Shown in pieces: positions 63,500 through 64,000 of a stretch of 64,000 bases of DNA. The notes under the pieces are model-generated. The model ran no database searches. It saw nothing but the letters and a program-made list of their open reading frames with translations, and was not told the DNA's origin. Origin of the DNA: Planococcus circulans (GTDB lineage: Bacteria > Bacillota > Bacilli > Bacillales_A > Planococcaceae); NCBI RefSeq assembly GCF_020023385.1, contig NZ_JAIQCL010000002.1:310001-374000 (forward strand). The letters are read 5' to 3'. The translations under genes and the position numbers were made by a program. Within the stretch, counting starts at the first letter, position 1. Every line of letters starts with the position of its first letter.

Positions 63500-63592
63500 C
63501 TAGAAAAACAGCAGATTCAGCAGAATCGTCAAGATAATTGAAAGTATGATTGAAATGAGCAGACTGCCCATACAGGAAATTCGCATAACCAT
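63500..63592 (-). CDS. Small membrane peptide (30 residues)
   Basis: Reads MVMRISCMGSLLISIILSIILTILLNLLFF and is described here by parts: a short basic head MVMRISC and one hydrophobic helix rich in Ile and Leu. ATG 63590-63592 has AAAGGTGGG 3-8 nt upstream, and the stop is TAG. It resembles the short Bacillus membrane peptides often missed in annotation. Function unknown; it might be a toxin-like or regulatory membrane peptide. Confidence 0.55.
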   Translation of the reverse strand: MVMRISCMGSLLISIILSIILTILLNLLFF

Positions 63593-63726
63593 CCCACCTT
63601 TTTGAAGATAATATCAATTATCCGAATCGCAAAGAAGTTTAAACCCTTTGGTGCAGGATGGGGATGCCTATATATATTAATGAGCCTTAGGAATTCTGTT
63701 TGCTGACTGGATGCATAAGACATGAA

Positions 63727-63765
63727 AAAGCCTCTCCAACAAAAAAAGCTTTGATGAAGAGGTTC
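63727..63765 (-). terminator. Intrinsic terminator for the GtrA-like gene
   Basis: On the minus strand AACCTCT/AGAGG-CTTTTT hairpin with a T-rich loop, just past the stop at 63772. Confidence 0.55.
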
Positions 63766-63771
63766 GTTATT

Positions 63772-64000
63772 CTACTTCTGCTGCTTACGGCGTTGATCGT
63801 CTTTGAATACGAGGTATTTGATCATGAGGAAACTGGCTGAAAATGAAGCGAACATTGCCAATCCTTTTGCCAGGTTATGACGAATCCAAGCAGGCATGCC
63901 AATGAATTGAAACAGCAAATTGAACCCCAGGAAAACGCCATTATTAATGAACAGGCTAAACAGGGCTTGCAGAAAAAAACCGAAACGCTGTTTGGTGGTG
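63772..64000 (-). CDS. GtrA-like membrane protein (N-terminus outside window)
   Basis: Visible 75-residue C-terminal part, in frame to the stop TAG (complement of 63772-63774). Two hydrophobic helices (LFINNGVFLGFNLLFQFIG and MFASFSASFLMIKYLVF) and a basic tail FKDDQRRKQQK. The closing KYLVFK motif is like the xxxWVFK end of GtrA-family proteins, which help move or flip sugar-lipid carriers. Family assignment is moderate because most of the gene is missing. Confidence 0.6.
   Translation of the reverse strand, partial: TTKQRFGFFLQALFSLFINNGVFLGFNLLFQFIGMPAWIRHNLAKGLAMFASFSASFLMIKYLVFKDDQRRKQQK

Overview
The window looks like a chromosomal segment of a low-to-mid GC Firmicute of the order Bacillales, most likely family Planococcaceae (Planococcus or Planomicrobium type). 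This rests on Bacillus-like Shine-Dalgarno sites (AGGAGG), frequent TTG and GTG starts, orthologues of Bacillus genes (a YkuI-type EAL protein, YrzF-like kinase, Bce-type resistance module, YitT, Mug, class I Fda), and Firmicute control elements (sigma-B-type promoters, cre sites, an ArgR/AhrC box, a purine riboswitch, many T-tailed bidirectional terminators). No rRNA, tRNA, CRISPR array or intact insertion sequence was recognised.

Region 1-13 kb: two divergent general-stress genes (a partial SDR and a PPOX-fold protein) share an intergenic region with a sigma-B-type promoter facing each way. Then come a DUF2798 membrane protein, NADP-type glutamate dehydrogenase with a clear promoter and a perfect ARG box, a MetE-C-like methyltransferase, an orphan Abi (AbiD/AbiF) HEPN protein, a DUF1697 gene, and an XRE-cupin regulator divergent from an esterase-DoxX pair across three equally spaced palindromes. 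Mug glycosylase, a TM2 protein with a Fur-like box, a GH13 alpha-glucosidase with a perfect cre site, a 21-nt-period repeat array and an unexplained structured non-coding block follow.

Region 12-28 kb: a YrzF-like kinase, an AraC-GyrI regulator, SRPBCC and VWA lipoproteins, a guanine riboswitch in front of an exported nucleosidase-family lipoprotein, a large secreted M14 metallopeptidase, a BsuPI lipoprotein, a LysN-like aminotransferase, an acyl-CoA ligase, class I fructose-bisphosphate aldolase, SelO and a DJ-1/PfpI protein.

Region 28-48 kb: a Bce-type two-component system and ABC transporter (antimicrobial-peptide sensing and resistance) with a perfect palindrome before the transporter genes, an OYE flavin reductase, an EamA exporter, a V4R-STAS protein, two paralogous SDRs about 3 kb apart, a Lys/Thr-rich secreted protein, a DrrA-type ABC transporter, Nudix, PAP2, 3-hydroxyacyl-CoA dehydrogenase, a Ca2+/H+ exchanger, a TlpA-like lipoprotein and an LtaS-family enzyme.

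Region 48-64 kb: a large imperfect inverted repeat of the kind scattered through Bacillales genomes, an NhaC antiporter, GNAT, SDR, a MEDS-domain protein, an aldehyde/alcohol dehydrogenase pair, SRPBCC and VOC proteins, PPK2, YitT, an RsbR-like STAS protein, a YkuI-like EAL protein, DUF202, DUF4097, a helix-hairpin-helix protein, a small serine hydrolase, an overlooked 30-residue membrane peptide and the end of a GtrA-like gene. Most of the window is ordinary housekeeping, stress and transport. The points most worth following are the guanine-riboswitch/exported-nucleosidase unit, the gdh control region, the XRE operator array, the orphan HEPN Abi gene and the non-coding repeat or structured segments.
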